A stretch of 64,000 nt of DNA from Saprospiraceae bacterium (GTDB lineage: Bacteria; Bacteroidota; Bacteroidia; Chitinophagales; Saprospiraceae): contig JAHDGJ010000003.1 of the NCBI GenBank assembly GCA_020627705.1, positions 124,001 to 188,000 of the forward strand, in the 5' to 3' direction. The notes below the pieces were generated by a model. The model was not told the origin of the DNA. It saw nothing but the letters and a program-made list of their open reading frames with translations, and did not search any database. A program made the position numbers and the translations under genes. This document shows positions 31,774 through 41,101 of the stretch, one piece after another (position 1 is the stretch's first letter; each line of letters opens with the position of its first letter).

Positions 31774-34605
31774 ATGAGTAAAGCCAAAGATTTGGAATTC
31801 ATAGAGGTTATAGGGGCGAAAGAAAATAACCTAAAAGACATTTCTGTAAACATTCCCAGAAACCAGCTTGTGGTCATTACTGGTATAAGTGGAAGCGGAA
31901 AATCCTCTTTGGCATTTGACACTATATATGCCGAAGGGCAAAGGCGTTATATCGAAACTTTTTCTTCATATGCTCGTCAATTTTTGGGTAAAATGGAACG
32001 CCCAGAGGTAGAAAAAATTGATGGGCTAAGTCCGGTAATTTCTATAGAGCAAAAAACCACCGCTTGGAATCCTAGATCTACTGTTGGCACAACTACTGAG
32101 ATTTATGATTTTCTAAGATTGCTTTATGCCCGTATTGGGGAAGCCTATTCTATGGTTACTGGAAAAAAAATGACCCAGTACACAGAAGTACAAATTCAAC
32201 AAAATATACTTAAGAAATTTGCAAACCGAAAAATTGCCATTCTTTCTCCTGTAGTACGCTCAAGAAAAGGCCATTATAGAGAACTCTTTGATCAAATCAG
32301 GAAAAAAGGATATACCAAAGTCAGGGTCGATGGACAAATCGTAGATCTTGTACCAGGCTACCAGGTGGATAGATATAAAGTTCATGACATCGAAATGGTC
32401 ATTGACCGAATCAATCTAACAAAAGATAAAAAAGACCGTTTGGTAGAATCTCTACAAATGGCCCTCAAGCAAAGCAATGATTTTATCTACATTCTAGATT
32501 TAGATAAAGACGAGGCCTTTCCTTACAGTAAGCGTTTGATGTGTCCAGATTCTGGAATTTCATATGAAGAACCATCTCCCAATTCTTTTTCCTTTAATTC
32601 ACCTTACGGATCGTGTCCCTCTTGTAAAGGATTGGGTCTGTTTAACCAAGTGGTAATGGAAAAAGTAATTCCAGATGATTCCAAAAGCATCAATAAAATT
32701 GGAATTGTTCCCTTTGGAGAAGTTAGAGATAATCTTACGTTTAAACAACTTCGGGCAATAGCCAAACGATACAAATTTAGTTTCGCTACTCCCGTCAAAG
32801 AGATACCTGAGAAAGCTTTACAAATTATTCTTCATGGAGGAGATGAAAGCTTTGGAAAAAACCCGGCTTATGGACAACATGATTTAGTTTACAACTTAGC
32901 CAACGAAGGGTTAATACGAATGATCGAAAGATGGTATCGTGATTCCAGTTCTGAAAGAATTAGAAAATGGGCAGAAGAATTTATGACCATTAAAGTTTGC
33001 CCAGACTGTAATGGTTATCGATTGAAACAAGAGTCCTTGCACTTTAAACTTGGAGAAAAACATGTTGGTCATTTAGCAACCATGGATCTCAACGAGTTAT
33101 ATGATTGGATCGAAAAGCTTCCCAAAAAATTAAACACAAAACAAAACGAAATTGCGTTTGAAGTAATCAAAGAAATACAACTTCGCCTTGGTTTCTTACT
33201 TGAAGTTGGTTTAGATTATCTTTCATTAAATCGACCAACAAGAACACTTTCTGGTGGCGAATCACAGCGAACACGTTTGGCTACCCAAATAGGTTCTCAA
33301 TTGACCGGAATAACTTATGTGATGGACGAACCTTCCATTGGTCTTCATCAGCGGGATAATCAAAGATTAATCAAGGCTTTAAAAAATCTAACCAAAATTG
33401 GGAATAGTGTCTTGGTTGTGGAACACGACAAAGACATCATGCTTGCTTCGGACTATATTATTGACCTTGGACCAGGCGCTGGAAATTATGGTGGAAAAAT
33501 TGTAAGCGAAGGGACACCTGCGGCTTTCAAAAAAAACGGTTCCCTTACTGCCAAATATTTGGCCAATAAGGAAAAAATAGAAATCCCTTCTGAAAGAAGA
33601 AAAGGAAGTGGTAAAAAAATAATTCTCAAAGGAGCTGAAGGGAATAATCTAAAAAAAGTAAATCTTACTATCCCATTAGGGAAACTAATTTGTGTCACTG
33701 GGGTTTCCGGAAGTGGCAAGTCCTCCCTAATCAACAACACGCTTTATCCCATTTTAAGATCCAAATTTCATAAAGCCATTGATCGATCATTAAGCTATAA
33801 GACTATCAAGGGGATTGATCAAATTGATAAGGTTATAGAAATTAATCAATCACCCATTGGACGAACTCCGCGTTCTAACCCCGCGACTTATGTTGGGATC
33901 TTTTCTTATGTCAGAAACATCTTTACAAATCTTCCAGAATCCAAAATAAGAGGATACAAAGCTGGAAGGTTCTCTTTCAATGTCAAAGGAGGAAGATGTG
34001 AAACCTGTCAAGGAGGAGGAAAGAGAGTAATCGAAATGAATTTTCTGCCTGATGTATTAATTGACTGTGAAGAGTGTCAAGCAAAAAGATACAATCGCGA
34101 AACCCTAGAGATTTTGTATAAAGGAAAATCGATTTCTGATGTATTAGAGATGACGGTTTCTCAAGCTGTGGAATTCTTTAAACACATCCCTTCAATCTAT
34201 CGAAAACTTAAAACGCTCCATGATGTAGGTTTAGGGTATATCACTTTAGGTCAACAAGCTACGACCCTTTCTGGAGGTGAAGCCCAAAGGATTAAACTCT
34301 CTTTGGAGCTATCCAAAAGAGATACGGGCAATACCTTGTATATACTTGATGAACCTACTACTGGGCTTCACTTTGAAGATATTAAACATTTAATTTACGT
34401 TTTGGATCGATTGGTAGAAAAAGGAAATACTGTGATTGTCATCGAACATAATATGGATGTGATTAAAGTGGCAGATCATATTATTGACTTAGGCCCTGAA
34501 GGAGGCAAAGGAGGAGGCAATATATTATTTGAAGGAACGCCTGAAGATATACTTAAAGTAAAGAACAGTCACACAGGGAAATACCTCAAACTAGAAATGA
34601 CCTAG
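31774..34605 (+). CDS. uvrA: UvrABC excinuclease subunit A
   Basis: UvrA finds bulky DNA damage and loads UvrB. Both ABC ATPase halves are complete: Walker A GISGSGKSSLAFD and GVSGSGKSSLINN, signature LSGGESQRTRLA and LSGGEAQRIKLS, and Walker B VMDEPSIGLH and ILDEPTTGLH. Zinc-module cysteines are CPSCKGLG, CPDCNGY, CETCQGGG and CEECQAKRYN. It has 943 residues, the normal size. It is the last gene of the mqnC operon, followed by a hairpin at 34616-34646. Confidence 0.97.
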   Translation: MSKAKDLEFIEVIGAKENNLKDISVNIPRNQLVVITGISGSGKSSLAFDTIYAEGQRRYIETFSSYARQFLGKMERPEVEKIDGLSPVISIEQKTTAWNPRSTVGTTTEIYDFLRLLYARIGEAYSMVTGKKMTQYTEVQIQQNILKKFANRKIAILSPVVRSRKGHYRELFDQIRKKGYTKVRVDGQIVDLVPGYQVDRYKVHDIEMVIDRINLTKDKKDRLVESLQMALKQSNDFIYILDLDKDEAFPYSKRLMCPDSGISYEEPSPNSFSFNSPYGSCPSCKGLGLFNQVVMEKVIPDDSKSINKIGIVPFGEVRDNLTFKQLRAIAKRYKFSFATPVKEIPEKALQIILHGGDESFGKNPAYGQHDLVYNLANEGLIRMIERWYRDSSSERIRKWAEEFMTIKVCPDCNGYRLKQESLHFKLGEKHVGHLATMDLNELYDWIEKLPKKLNTKQNEIAFEVIKEIQLRLGFLLEVGLDYLSLNRPTRTLSGGESQRTRLATQIGSQLTGITYVMDEPSIGLHQRDNQRLIKALKNLTKIGNSVLVVEHDKDIMLASDYIIDLGPGAGNYGGKIVSEGTPAAFKKNGSLTAKYLANKEKIEIPSERRKGSGKKIILKGAEGNNLKKVNLTIPLGKLICVTGVSGSGKSSLINNTLYPILRSKFHKAIDRSLSYKTIKGIDQIDKVIEINQSPIGRTPRSNPATYVGIFSYVRNIFTNLPESKIRGYKAGRFSFNVKGGRCETCQGGGKRVIEMNFLPDVLIDCEECQAKRYNRETLEILYKGKSISDVLEMTVSQAVEFFKHIPSIYRKLKTLHDVGLGYITLGQQATTLSGGEAQRIKLSLELSKRDTGNTLYILDEPTTGLHFEDIKHLIYVLDRLVEKGNTVIVIEHNMDVIKVADHIIDLGPEGGKGGGNILFEGTPEDILKVKNSHTGKYLKLEMT

Positions 34606-34615
34606 GCATAAAAAA

Positions 34616-34646
34616 GAAAATCTCCGAATGAGAGTCAGAGATTTTC
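34616..34646 (+). terminator. Hairpin between uvrA and yifB
   Basis: GAAAATCTC (34616-34624) pairs perfectly with GAGATTTTC (34638-34646) around 13 bases. There is an A-tract before it (a T-tract for the minus strand) but only CTAAAA after it. It is probably the end of the uvrA operon and possibly of the convergent yifB operon. Confidence 0.55.
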
Positions 34647-34783
34647 CTAAAACACCTTAAATAATTTGAGAACTAGTGCAAATTTATACGTCCTAAAGGT
34701 ATATTTCAAATTTTCTTCTCTATATTTTTAGAAAGCGCGCTAATTGAGAGGTTTGCGACATTTAGAAAACCAATACTAAGGGT

Positions 34784-36340
34784 TTACCCTGACCAATCTT
34801 GCCTGTCAAGGCTTCTAAATTGAATAGCTTCGGCAATCTCCTCTAATCCAATATCCTTTTTTGCCTTCAAATCAGCAGAAGTTCGGGCTACTTTAAGAAT
34901 TCTGTCGTAGGCCCTTGCTGAAAGCTGAAGTTTTTCCATGGCTTTTTTTAGCAAAACCAAAGAGGGACCATTGATTTTACAGATTTGTTTGACCATGTTT
35001 CCTGGCATTTGAGAGTTACAAAAAATATGAGCATTAGATTCAAATCTTTTGCGTTGAATTTCTCTGGCAGCAATGACCCTTTTCCGTATTTCCTGACTCG
35101 ATTCGGACACGAGTCTTGAATTTGCTATTTCATCAACCCCAACTGGAGTAACCTCAACATGCAAATCAATGCGATCCAATAAAGGGCCAGAAATTTTATT
35201 TAAATATTTTTTGACCACGGATGGCCCACAAACGCATTCTTTCTCTGGGTGATTATAATTACCGCATGGGCAAGGATTCATCGAAGCAATGAGCATAAAG
35301 CTCGCTGGATAATCTACAGTCATACGAGCTCTTGAGATAGTAATCCTTCTTTCTTCCATAGGTTGGCGAAGTACCTCCAATACAGATCTTTTAAATTCGG
35401 GTAATTCATCTAAAAACAGTACACCATGATGAGCTAATGATATCTCTCCAGGATGAGGATTAGAGCCTCCCCCTACCAACGCGACATCACTTATAGTATG
35501 GTGCGGGGACCTGAATGGCCTCAAAGCAATCAATCCTTGGTTGCTGTTGAGCAATCCCGCAACGGAATGAATCTTAGTCGTTTCTAAGGCCTCATGGAGA
35601 TCCATAGGTGGCAATATAGTCGACAAACGTTTGGCCAACATTGTTTTCCCTGCTCCTGGTGGGCCAATCAATACTGCATTGTGTCCTCCAGCAGCAGCCA
35701 ATTCCAAAGCCCGTTTTATGTTCCCTTGTCCTTTGACATCCGAAAAATCTAGCTTAGGTTTTTTTTGGTGATAATCAAATAACTCTCTTGTGTCTACTTT
35801 GGTTTCAGGCAAATCCAATACCCCATCTAAAAATTGAGCGGCCTCTTTAATATTAGTTATACCTATAACCTTTAAATCATTGACAATTGCGGCTTCTTTG
35901 GCATTTTCCCTTGGAAGAATTAAGCCTTTAAAGTTTTCCTTTCTAGCTTGTATTGCAATCGGAAGAGCACCTTTTATTGGGCGCAAAGATCCATCTAGAG
36001 CCAGTTCTCCCATCAAAAGATAATCTTTAAATTTTTGATCCGAAATTTGTTTGGTAGCACCCAAAATTCCAAGGGCAATGGGAAGATCATAAAAGGATCC
36101 TTGTTTCTTAATATTGGCAGGGGCCATATTAATCACCATTTTTAGTCTAGGATATTTGAACGCACTGTTTTTTAAAGCCGCTTCTATCCGTTGCTGGCCC
36201 TCTTTTACAGCATTATCTGGAAGACCAACCATAAAATACATTTGCTTTCCAGCTGCAACGGTTCCTCCCGCGTTTACTTCTATGGTAATTTTTTGAGCTT
36301 CTACCCCAATCAATGTGCTCGCAAAAGTTTTTACTAACAT
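34784..36340 (-). CDS. YifB/ComM-family Mg-chelatase-like AAA+ ATPase
   Basis: ComM is a hexameric branch-migration helicase active in natural transformation. The 518-residue protein has the Lon-like N-terminal domain (FFMVGLPDNAVKEGQQRIEAAL-like start), Walker A GPPGAGKTMLAKRL, LFLDELPEFKRSVLE, RPFRSPHHTISD, and a small Cys cluster NPCPCGNYNHPEKECVCG. The C-terminal helical domain includes LSARAYDRILKVARTSADL. It precedes no competence gene here, but comF is present at 19231-19941. Confidence 0.93.
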   Translation of the reverse strand: MLVKTFASTLIGVEAQKITIEVNAGGTVAAGKQMYFMVGLPDNAVKEGQQRIEAALKNSAFKYPRLKMVINMAPANIKKQGSFYDLPIALGILGATKQISDQKFKDYLLMGELALDGSLRPIKGALPIAIQARKENFKGLILPRENAKEAAIVNDLKVIGITNIKEAAQFLDGVLDLPETKVDTRELFDYHQKKPKLDFSDVKGQGNIKRALELAAAGGHNAVLIGPPGAGKTMLAKRLSTILPPMDLHEALETTKIHSVAGLLNSNQGLIALRPFRSPHHTISDVALVGGGSNPHPGEISLAHHGVLFLDELPEFKRSVLEVLRQPMEERRITISRARMTVDYPASFMLIASMNPCPCGNYNHPEKECVCGPSVVKKYLNKISGPLLDRIDLHVEVTPVGVDEIANSRLVSESSQEIRKRVIAAREIQRKRFESNAHIFCNSQMPGNMVKQICKINGPSLVLLKKAMEKLQLSARAYDRILKVARTSADLKAKKDIGLEEIAEAIQFRSLDRQDWSG

Positions 36341-36345
36341 GGTAA

Positions 36346-37446
36346 CTAATCGCTGTTCATCATTTTTTTAAATAAAGCCTCCGTTTGATCTATGGTTTGA
36401 TCTATGTGGAGATTGTCTTGTACATACCTCTTAGCTTCTTGACCCATAGTTATTCTCTGTTTTGGATCCCTGTATATTTTCAAAATCATTTCAGCCAACT
36501 GCTTGGAGTTTTGACTTTCGAATACAAAGCCATTATATCCGTGTTTTACCAATTCGACATTACCTCGGATATCAGAAATAATCGCAGGTTTAGCACATGC
36601 CATGGCCTCTATCACAGCTTTTGTGATGGATTCTCCAGAAATCGAAGGAAGAATTTTTACGTCTCCAGCAGCTACTAATCTCAATACATCCTCGCGATAA
36701 GCTAATATTTTGACTTTTGAATCTAAGTTGTATTTCTCTATACACTTCAAATTAGATTTGTCATCCATATTAGATCCAATTAATAACAGAACAAGGTCTA
36801 ATTCTTTTGGTAATATGGTCATTGCTTTTAGTAGTACAGGAATTCCTTTCATCTTTCGATTAACGGCAACGGTAAATAATATCAAAGAAGATTCTTTTAA
36901 TCCTAATTCTTTACGTATCGGATATTCCTTATCTATTTGGTACCATGAGAGTCGATGGCCTTTGTTTATAGTTACTAATTTGTCAAAATTTAAAAAGCGT
37001 TGCTTTCTAAATTCTTCCTCCACTCCTATCGAATTACAAACAATCTTATCTACGCAGGGATGATAAAATTTTAAGTACATCGTTGGATCATACCAACTTA
37101 CATTGGCGGATAAACCCCGATACAACACTATTTTAATAGGAAGTCTCTTTAAAGCCTGAATGCCGTTTAAGATAGACCTGCTGTTGAACAAGTAGGCTAT
37201 ATTGGGTTTCCAATCCTTGGCAAAAGCTCTAATAAATTTAATTTCAGATCGAGCCAACCTCTTGACAGGATGAAAATCAATGACTTTAATTTTTGCCGCT
37301 TCAAATTCTTGAATATGTCTGCCTTGTTTAAAAGTCATTATACAAATTTCAAACCCCCTGTTGGCAAGCGTTTTAAATATCTCAGCTTCCCCTCGGGTAG
37401 AATGATACTTCCGATAATCACTTATTACTAAAACTCTAATCGACAT
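36346..37446 (-). CDS. GT-B fold glycosyltransferase (GT4-like)
   Basis: A 366-residue glycosyltransferase that probably adds a sugar to a surface glycan. The C-terminal donor-binding half is typical of GT4: RKMKGIPVLLKAMTIL, LIGSNMDDKSNL, KVKILAYREDVLRLVAAGDVKILPS, and the GESITKAVIEAMACAKPAI stretch with its E-x7-E pair, then DIRGNVELVKHGYNGFVFES. The acceptor-side half starts RVLVISDYRKYHSTRGEAEIF. It lies 5 bases upstream of yifB on the same strand. The acceptor and sugar are unknown. Confidence 0.85.
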   Translation of the reverse strand: MSIRVLVISDYRKYHSTRGEAEIFKTLANRGFEICIMTFKQGRHIQEFEAAKIKVIDFHPVKRLARSEIKFIRAFAKDWKPNIAYLFNSRSILNGIQALKRLPIKIVLYRGLSANVSWYDPTMYLKFYHPCVDKIVCNSIGVEEEFRKQRFLNFDKLVTINKGHRLSWYQIDKEYPIRKELGLKESSLILFTVAVNRKMKGIPVLLKAMTILPKELDLVLLLIGSNMDDKSNLKCIEKYNLDSKVKILAYREDVLRLVAAGDVKILPSISGESITKAVIEAMACAKPAIISDIRGNVELVKHGYNGFVFESQNSKQLAEMILKIYRDPKQRITMGQEAKRYVQDNLHIDQTIDQTEALFKKMMNSD

Positions 37447-37550
37447 TCTCTGTTTACTTATATGGACAGGAAAATGAAAGTAGAATTTATTTATCTATTA
37501 TTTGATTTTCGATCAAGAAGTGTAGAGTTTTGCAGGCGCTTAAAGAAATT

Positions 37551-38555
37551 ATGATTCAAACAGATATATTAATTATTGGAGCCGGACCATGTGGGTTATT
37601 TACCGTATTTGAAGCAGGTCTATTAAAATTAAAATGTCATTTGGTTGATGTACTTCCAAATATTGGAGGACAATTGTCTGAGATTTATCCCAAAAAACCA
37701 ATCTATGATATTCCGGGATATCCTTCCATCTTGGCTGGCGATTTGATCCATAACCTAATGGAACAAATAGCGCCATTTAAACCAGGATTTACCTTGGGTG
37801 AAAAGGCCGAAAAAATCGAAAAAACTGGGGAAAAAGAATATACACTAACTACTAACAAAGGTACCGTAATCCAAGCTCCGGTTATTATGATTGCAGGAGG
37901 ATTGGGCGTTTTCACTCCCCGAAAACCGCCTATTGAAGGCTTAGAAAAGTTTGAGGATTGTGGTGTGGATTATATGGTCAAGGATCCAGAAAAATATAGA
38001 AACAAAAACATCCTTATCGCCGGTGGCGGTGATTCGGCATTAGATTGGACTATAGAACTTTCTTCTATCGCCGCATCTACTACCCTGATTCATAGAAGAA
38101 CGAGTTTTAGAGGAGCGCTTGACAGTGTGGATAAGGTCATGGAATTGGCCAAAGCAGGCAAAGTAAATCTTATTACCGAAGCTCAAGCAGTTGGAGTAAA
38201 CGGAGATGACACTTTAGAATCCATTACAATAAAGCAAAAAGAAAAGGGCAACATTGATATTAACACAAACTATTTTATCCCCTTGTTTGGACTTACTCCC
38301 AAACTAGGTCCTATAGCTGAGTGGGGATTAAATTTGGATCGAAGTGCTATTGAGGTTGATACCAAAGACTACAGCACAAATGTTTCTGGCATTTACGCTA
38401 TTGGTGACATCAATACCTATGAAGGGAAACTAAAACTTATTCTTTGTGGTTTTCATGAAGGAACTATGGCAGTACAATCTGCCTTTAAATACATTTATCC
38501 AGATCAAAAATTAAGTTTCAAATACACTACGGTTACGGGCATTGAAGGACTCTAA
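37551..38555 (+). CDS. Thioredoxin-reductase-like ferredoxin-NADP+ reductase
   Basis: The protein moves electrons between NADPH and ferredoxin. It has FAD-binding GAGPCGLF, GQLSEIYPKKPIYDIPG, NADP-binding IAGGGDSALDWTI, and the C-terminal GIYAIGDINTY. There is no redox CxxC, which separates it from thioredoxin reductases and matches the YumC-type FNR. I chose ATG at 37551 (MIQTDILIIGAG); the frame reaches a TTG at 37530. It overlaps the ferredoxin gene by one base, so the pair is translated together. Confidence 0.9.
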   Translation: MIQTDILIIGAGPCGLFTVFEAGLLKLKCHLVDVLPNIGGQLSEIYPKKPIYDIPGYPSILAGDLIHNLMEQIAPFKPGFTLGEKAEKIEKTGEKEYTLTTNKGTVIQAPVIMIAGGLGVFTPRKPPIEGLEKFEDCGVDYMVKDPEKYRNKNILIAGGGDSALDWTIELSSIAASTTLIHRRTSFRGALDSVDKVMELAKAGKVNLITEAQAVGVNGDDTLESITIKQKEKGNIDINTNYFIPLFGLTPKLGPIAEWGLNLDRSAIEVDTKDYSTNVSGIYAIGDINTYEGKLKLILCGFHEGTMAVQSAFKYIYPDQKLSFKYTTVTGIEGL

Positions 38556-38884
38556 TGGAAGAAGCAAACATACATATCACAGTAAAAGATCGAGAGGGCA
38601 AAGAGCAAAAACTAGAAGCTCCCACGGATATGAATCTTAATCTGATGGAGGTGTTTAAATCATATGATCTCCCGGTTGAAGGAACATGTGGTGGCATGGC
38701 TTTATGTGCATCTTGCCATTGTTATGTACATTCTTCTCATGAGTTACCCCAAGCTTCAGATGATGAAGAAGATATGCTGGATCAAGCCTTTTATGTTGAA
38801 GATAATTCTCGCTTGAGTTGTCAACTAAAAATCCAAAAATCCCTAGATGGCCTGAAGGTCGAGCTTGCCCCAGTAAGCGAATAA
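38555..38884 (+). CDS. 2Fe-2S ferredoxin (adrenodoxin type)
   Basis: A 109-residue ferredoxin with cluster cysteines C45, C51, C54 and C89 (C-x5-C-x2-C-x34-C), in GTCGGMALCASCHCYV and RLSCQL. The extra Cys56 is not part of the standard set. The spacing is that of adrenodoxin-type ferredoxins used for P450s and Fe-S assembly. Its ATG shares the last base of the reductase stop (TAATG), so the reductase is its probable electron donor. Confidence 0.93.
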   Translation: MEEANIHITVKDREGKEQKLEAPTDMNLNLMEVFKSYDLPVEGTCGGMALCASCHCYVHSSHELPQASDDEEDMLDQAFYVEDNSRLSCQLKIQKSLDGLKVELAPVSE

Positions 38885-38957
38885 AAGCAGTTGTTAAAGA
38901 ATATTTAAGCCTTTAATAGAAGAGCAAATCTTGCCAGGAAAACTATAGCTTGTCGGT

Positions 38958-39866
38958 ATGAAAATTAAACATACCCTCTCATTAGTGTTTGTTCTATACA
39001 CTGTGGCATCCTTTGCTCAATATCAAATAGGAATAATCCCAAGAACAAGCCCAGATAAAAGAATCTATCAAAAAGTTGGTTTCACCGAAATAGAAATATC
39101 CTATGGTAGTCCTTCAGTAAAAAACAGAAAGCTCATTGATAATCTAATTCCATACAACCAAATATGGCGAGCTGGAGCAAATGAAGCCACCCGAATTAAA
39201 ACTTCTTCGGATCTAAATTTCGATGGAAAAATTCTGCCTGCGGGCGAATATGCCTTTTTTGTTAAGGCACGTAAAAACCTGCCATGGCAATGCATCTTTA
39301 ACAAGAAATCGGAACAATGGGGTGCATTTAACTACGATTCTTTAGAAAATGCGCTGGAGTTGGACGTAGAAAGATTAAGTGGAAATTTTACAGAAGCGCT
39401 CACATATACCATTGATCAAACTGCTCCCGACAGTGCATCTATTGTATTGAATTGGGGGGATATTGAATTACGAATGCCCTTTTCGCTCAATTACCAAAAT
39501 GAGTTTGTAAAGAAAATTGAAAACGTCGTTCAACATCTTGATGACCACTTAAAATGGGTTGCCTATGTGCAAGGCGCAGATCATATTAGTCGAAACGGAT
39601 TAGAGGCAGACGTAGGCCTTTCATGGATTGATCAGGCGGAAAAATGGGAAGAAAAATCACAACTTTGGGATGATCGTTATTATCCTCGAGAGTATATCAA
39701 ACAACATAGAAACTGGACAAAAGCCAAGCTTCTTGGAGCAAAAGGTATGAATGAAGCGGCGCTTAAAGCATATGAAAAAGTAGTGGGCACCAGCTACTAT
39801 AAAAGAAAAATAGCAGAAGAACCTTTTGAGGAGTTATCCCAGTCTTGGAAAACAAAAAGGAGATAA
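38958..39866 (+). CDS. DUF2911-family secreted protein
   Basis: A 302-residue protein with a signal peptide (MKIKHTLSLVFVLYTVASFAQ). DUF2911 blocks follow: PRTSPDKRIYQKVGFTEIEI, YGSPSVKNRKL, YNQIWRAGANEATRIKTSSD, GKILPAGEYAFFV and WGAFNYD. The C-terminal part is helical, with TPR-like repeats (RNGLEADVGLSWIDQAEKW, NEAALKAYEKVVG). The role of DUF2911 is unknown. Its stop codon lies within a bidirectional terminator. Confidence 0.85.
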   Translation: MKIKHTLSLVFVLYTVASFAQYQIGIIPRTSPDKRIYQKVGFTEIEISYGSPSVKNRKLIDNLIPYNQIWRAGANEATRIKTSSDLNFDGKILPAGEYAFFVKARKNLPWQCIFNKKSEQWGAFNYDSLENALELDVERLSGNFTEALTYTIDQTAPDSASIVLNWGDIELRMPFSLNYQNEFVKKIENVVQHLDDHLKWVAYVQGADHISRNGLEADVGLSWIDQAEKWEEKSQLWDDRYYPREYIKQHRNWTKAKLLGAKGMNEAALKAYEKVVGTSYYKRKIAEEPFEELSQSWKTKRR

Positions 39867-39888
39867 GTCAATGAACTTATCTCCTTTT
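39855..39888. terminator. Bidirectional terminator between DUF2911 and thioredoxin genes
   Basis: AAAAGGAGATAAGT (39855-39868) pairs perfectly with ACTTATCTCCTTTT (39875-39888), a 14-bp stem with a 6-base loop. T residues lie on both strands at the ends, and it contains the DUF2911 stop codon. Confidence 0.8.
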
Positions 39889-39895
39889 ATACAGT

Positions 39896-39914
39896 AAGAA
39901 TTCTGAGAATTCTT
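39896..39914. repeat. Perfect 19-base palindrome
   Basis: AAGAATTCT-G-AGAATTCTT lies just after the terminator, in the 3' region of the thioredoxin-like gene. It could form a second hairpin on either strand, or be a DNA site; there is no T-tract. Confidence 0.5.
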
Positions 39915-39919
39915 GCTTA

Positions 39920-40408
39920 TTACGTTCTGTTGGCTATAAACTGAGCTACCGTATCCTGGAATTCACCTAATGTTTTGGTATACCCTGTTTTTCCTAAAGC
40001 CTTAATTTGAAATTTTCCAGCATCATCTTTATCTAAATCAAATACCCAAATCGTTGGATAACCTCTTACGCCAAAAGCTTGTTGTAAACCTCTGTTTTGA
40101 TCAGAGATGTCTTTAGGTATCTTAAATCTTCTTGGGAAATCCAATTCTAATAAAACCACTGTATCATCAGCCCACTTTTCAAAACCTGGTTGATGAAATA
40201 CCGATTTATCTAATCTCTTACACCATCCACACCAATCACTTCCAGTAAAGTTGGCCAAAATAGGCTTACCTGTCTTTTCGGCTTCTGCATATGCTTTTTC
40301 TAATTCAACATACCAACCTTCGTTTTTAGCTGAATATTCTTGAGCAAATGAGGCATTTGCAAGTAACAAAAGTCCGCTTAATACAATAAAGGATTTGAAT
40401 ATTTTCAT
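39920..40408 (-). CDS. Secreted thioredoxin-fold protein
   Basis: I chose ATG 40408, giving signal peptide MKIFKSFIVLSGLLLLANASFA; the frame reaches back to 40432. The 162-residue product has the active site W59-C60-G-W-C63 in TGSDWCGWCKRLDK, plus the cis-Pro region YPTIWVFD. The DUF255/thioredoxin_7-like pattern LEKAYAEAEKTGKPILANFTGSDWC suggests a periplasmic thiol-disulfide protein. It is convergent with the DUF2911 gene. Confidence 0.88.
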   Translation of the reverse strand: MKIFKSFIVLSGLLLLANASFAQEYSAKNEGWYVELEKAYAEAEKTGKPILANFTGSDWCGWCKRLDKSVFHQPGFEKWADDTVVLLELDFPRRFKIPKDISDQNRGLQQAFGVRGYPTIWVFDLDKDDAGKFQIKALGKTGYTKTLGEFQDTVAQFIANRT

Positions 40409-40540
40409 TGTTGTTATATTATTCTTATACAAATATGATGCTTTCTTTGAAAAGCACCTCTCTTTCTACGACGCAAATTTCAGGGAAATTGTTTAGTTGA
40501 ATTCGAGTAATCCCTAATTTTAAGCTTTATTTAATACTTT

Positions 40541-40930
40541 ATGAAAGTTAAACTTCGCACAGGCGACAATCTCGATCATTTTGTTGGCACCAATGAAAAA
40601 GGGCATAGCATCGAATTAGGGAATGGCTCTGCCGTTGGACCTATGGAATCTGTTCTTCTCGCTATTGCAGGCTGTAGTACCATTGATATTGTAATGATTC
40701 TCAAAAAAATGCGACAAGATGTCCAAGGCATCGAAGTGGATGTTGAAGGAATTCGAAGAGACGAACATCCAAGAATTTTCACAGAAGTGAATGTAACATA
40801 CCATGTAACGGGTAAGGTAAAAGAAGAAAAACTTCAAGAAGCCATTCGATTGTCTTTAGATAAGTATTGTTCTGTGTCTATGATGATTGCTAAATCAGCT
40901 AAAATCACTTCATCTTATGAGATACAATGA
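40541..40930 (+). CDS. OsmC-family peroxidase-like protein
   Basis: A 129-residue OsmC/Ohr-family protein that reduces organic hydroperoxides or works in oxidative stress. It has the two cysteines expected: C45 in LAIAGCSTIDIVMIL and another in SLDKYCSVSMMIAKSA near residue 108. The core GPMESVLLAIAGC and FTEVNVTYHVTG strands fit the family. It is monocistronic, followed by a long convergent gap to the caspase gene with several hairpins. Confidence 0.9.
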   Translation: MKVKLRTGDNLDHFVGTNEKGHSIELGNGSAVGPMESVLLAIAGCSTIDIVMILKKMRQDVQGIEVDVEGIRRDEHPRIFTEVNVTYHVTGKVKEEKLQEAIRLSLDKYCSVSMMIAKSAKITSSYEIQ

Positions 40931-41015
40931 TAATTAAGGTACTTTCCCATTGCGGCAAAGTACCCAAAGCGCTAGACTTGTTTTAGGATATTTCTCTATC
41001 GAGAAACATTCTCTT

Positions 41016-41062
41016 ATAAAAAATTAGCCTTTTTCCGCTTTCGCGGAGGCTCAATTTTTTAT
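41016..41062. terminator. Bidirectional terminator between osmC and caspase operon
   Basis: ATAAAAAATTAGCC (41016-41029) pairs with GGCTCAATTTTTTAT (41048-41062, one bulge), with an inner TCCGC-TTTC-GCGGA stem (41034-41047). A and T tracts make it usable in both directions, as expected for convergent genes. Confidence 0.75.
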
Positions 41063-41101
41063 CGTTCATTATATCTTTAAACAAGTCGACATTACTTAAA
41101 C

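Noticed and set aside
37530-37550. TTG start for the ferredoxin reductase.
   Set aside because: The ATG at 37551 places the FAD-binding strand at the usual distance from the N-terminus.
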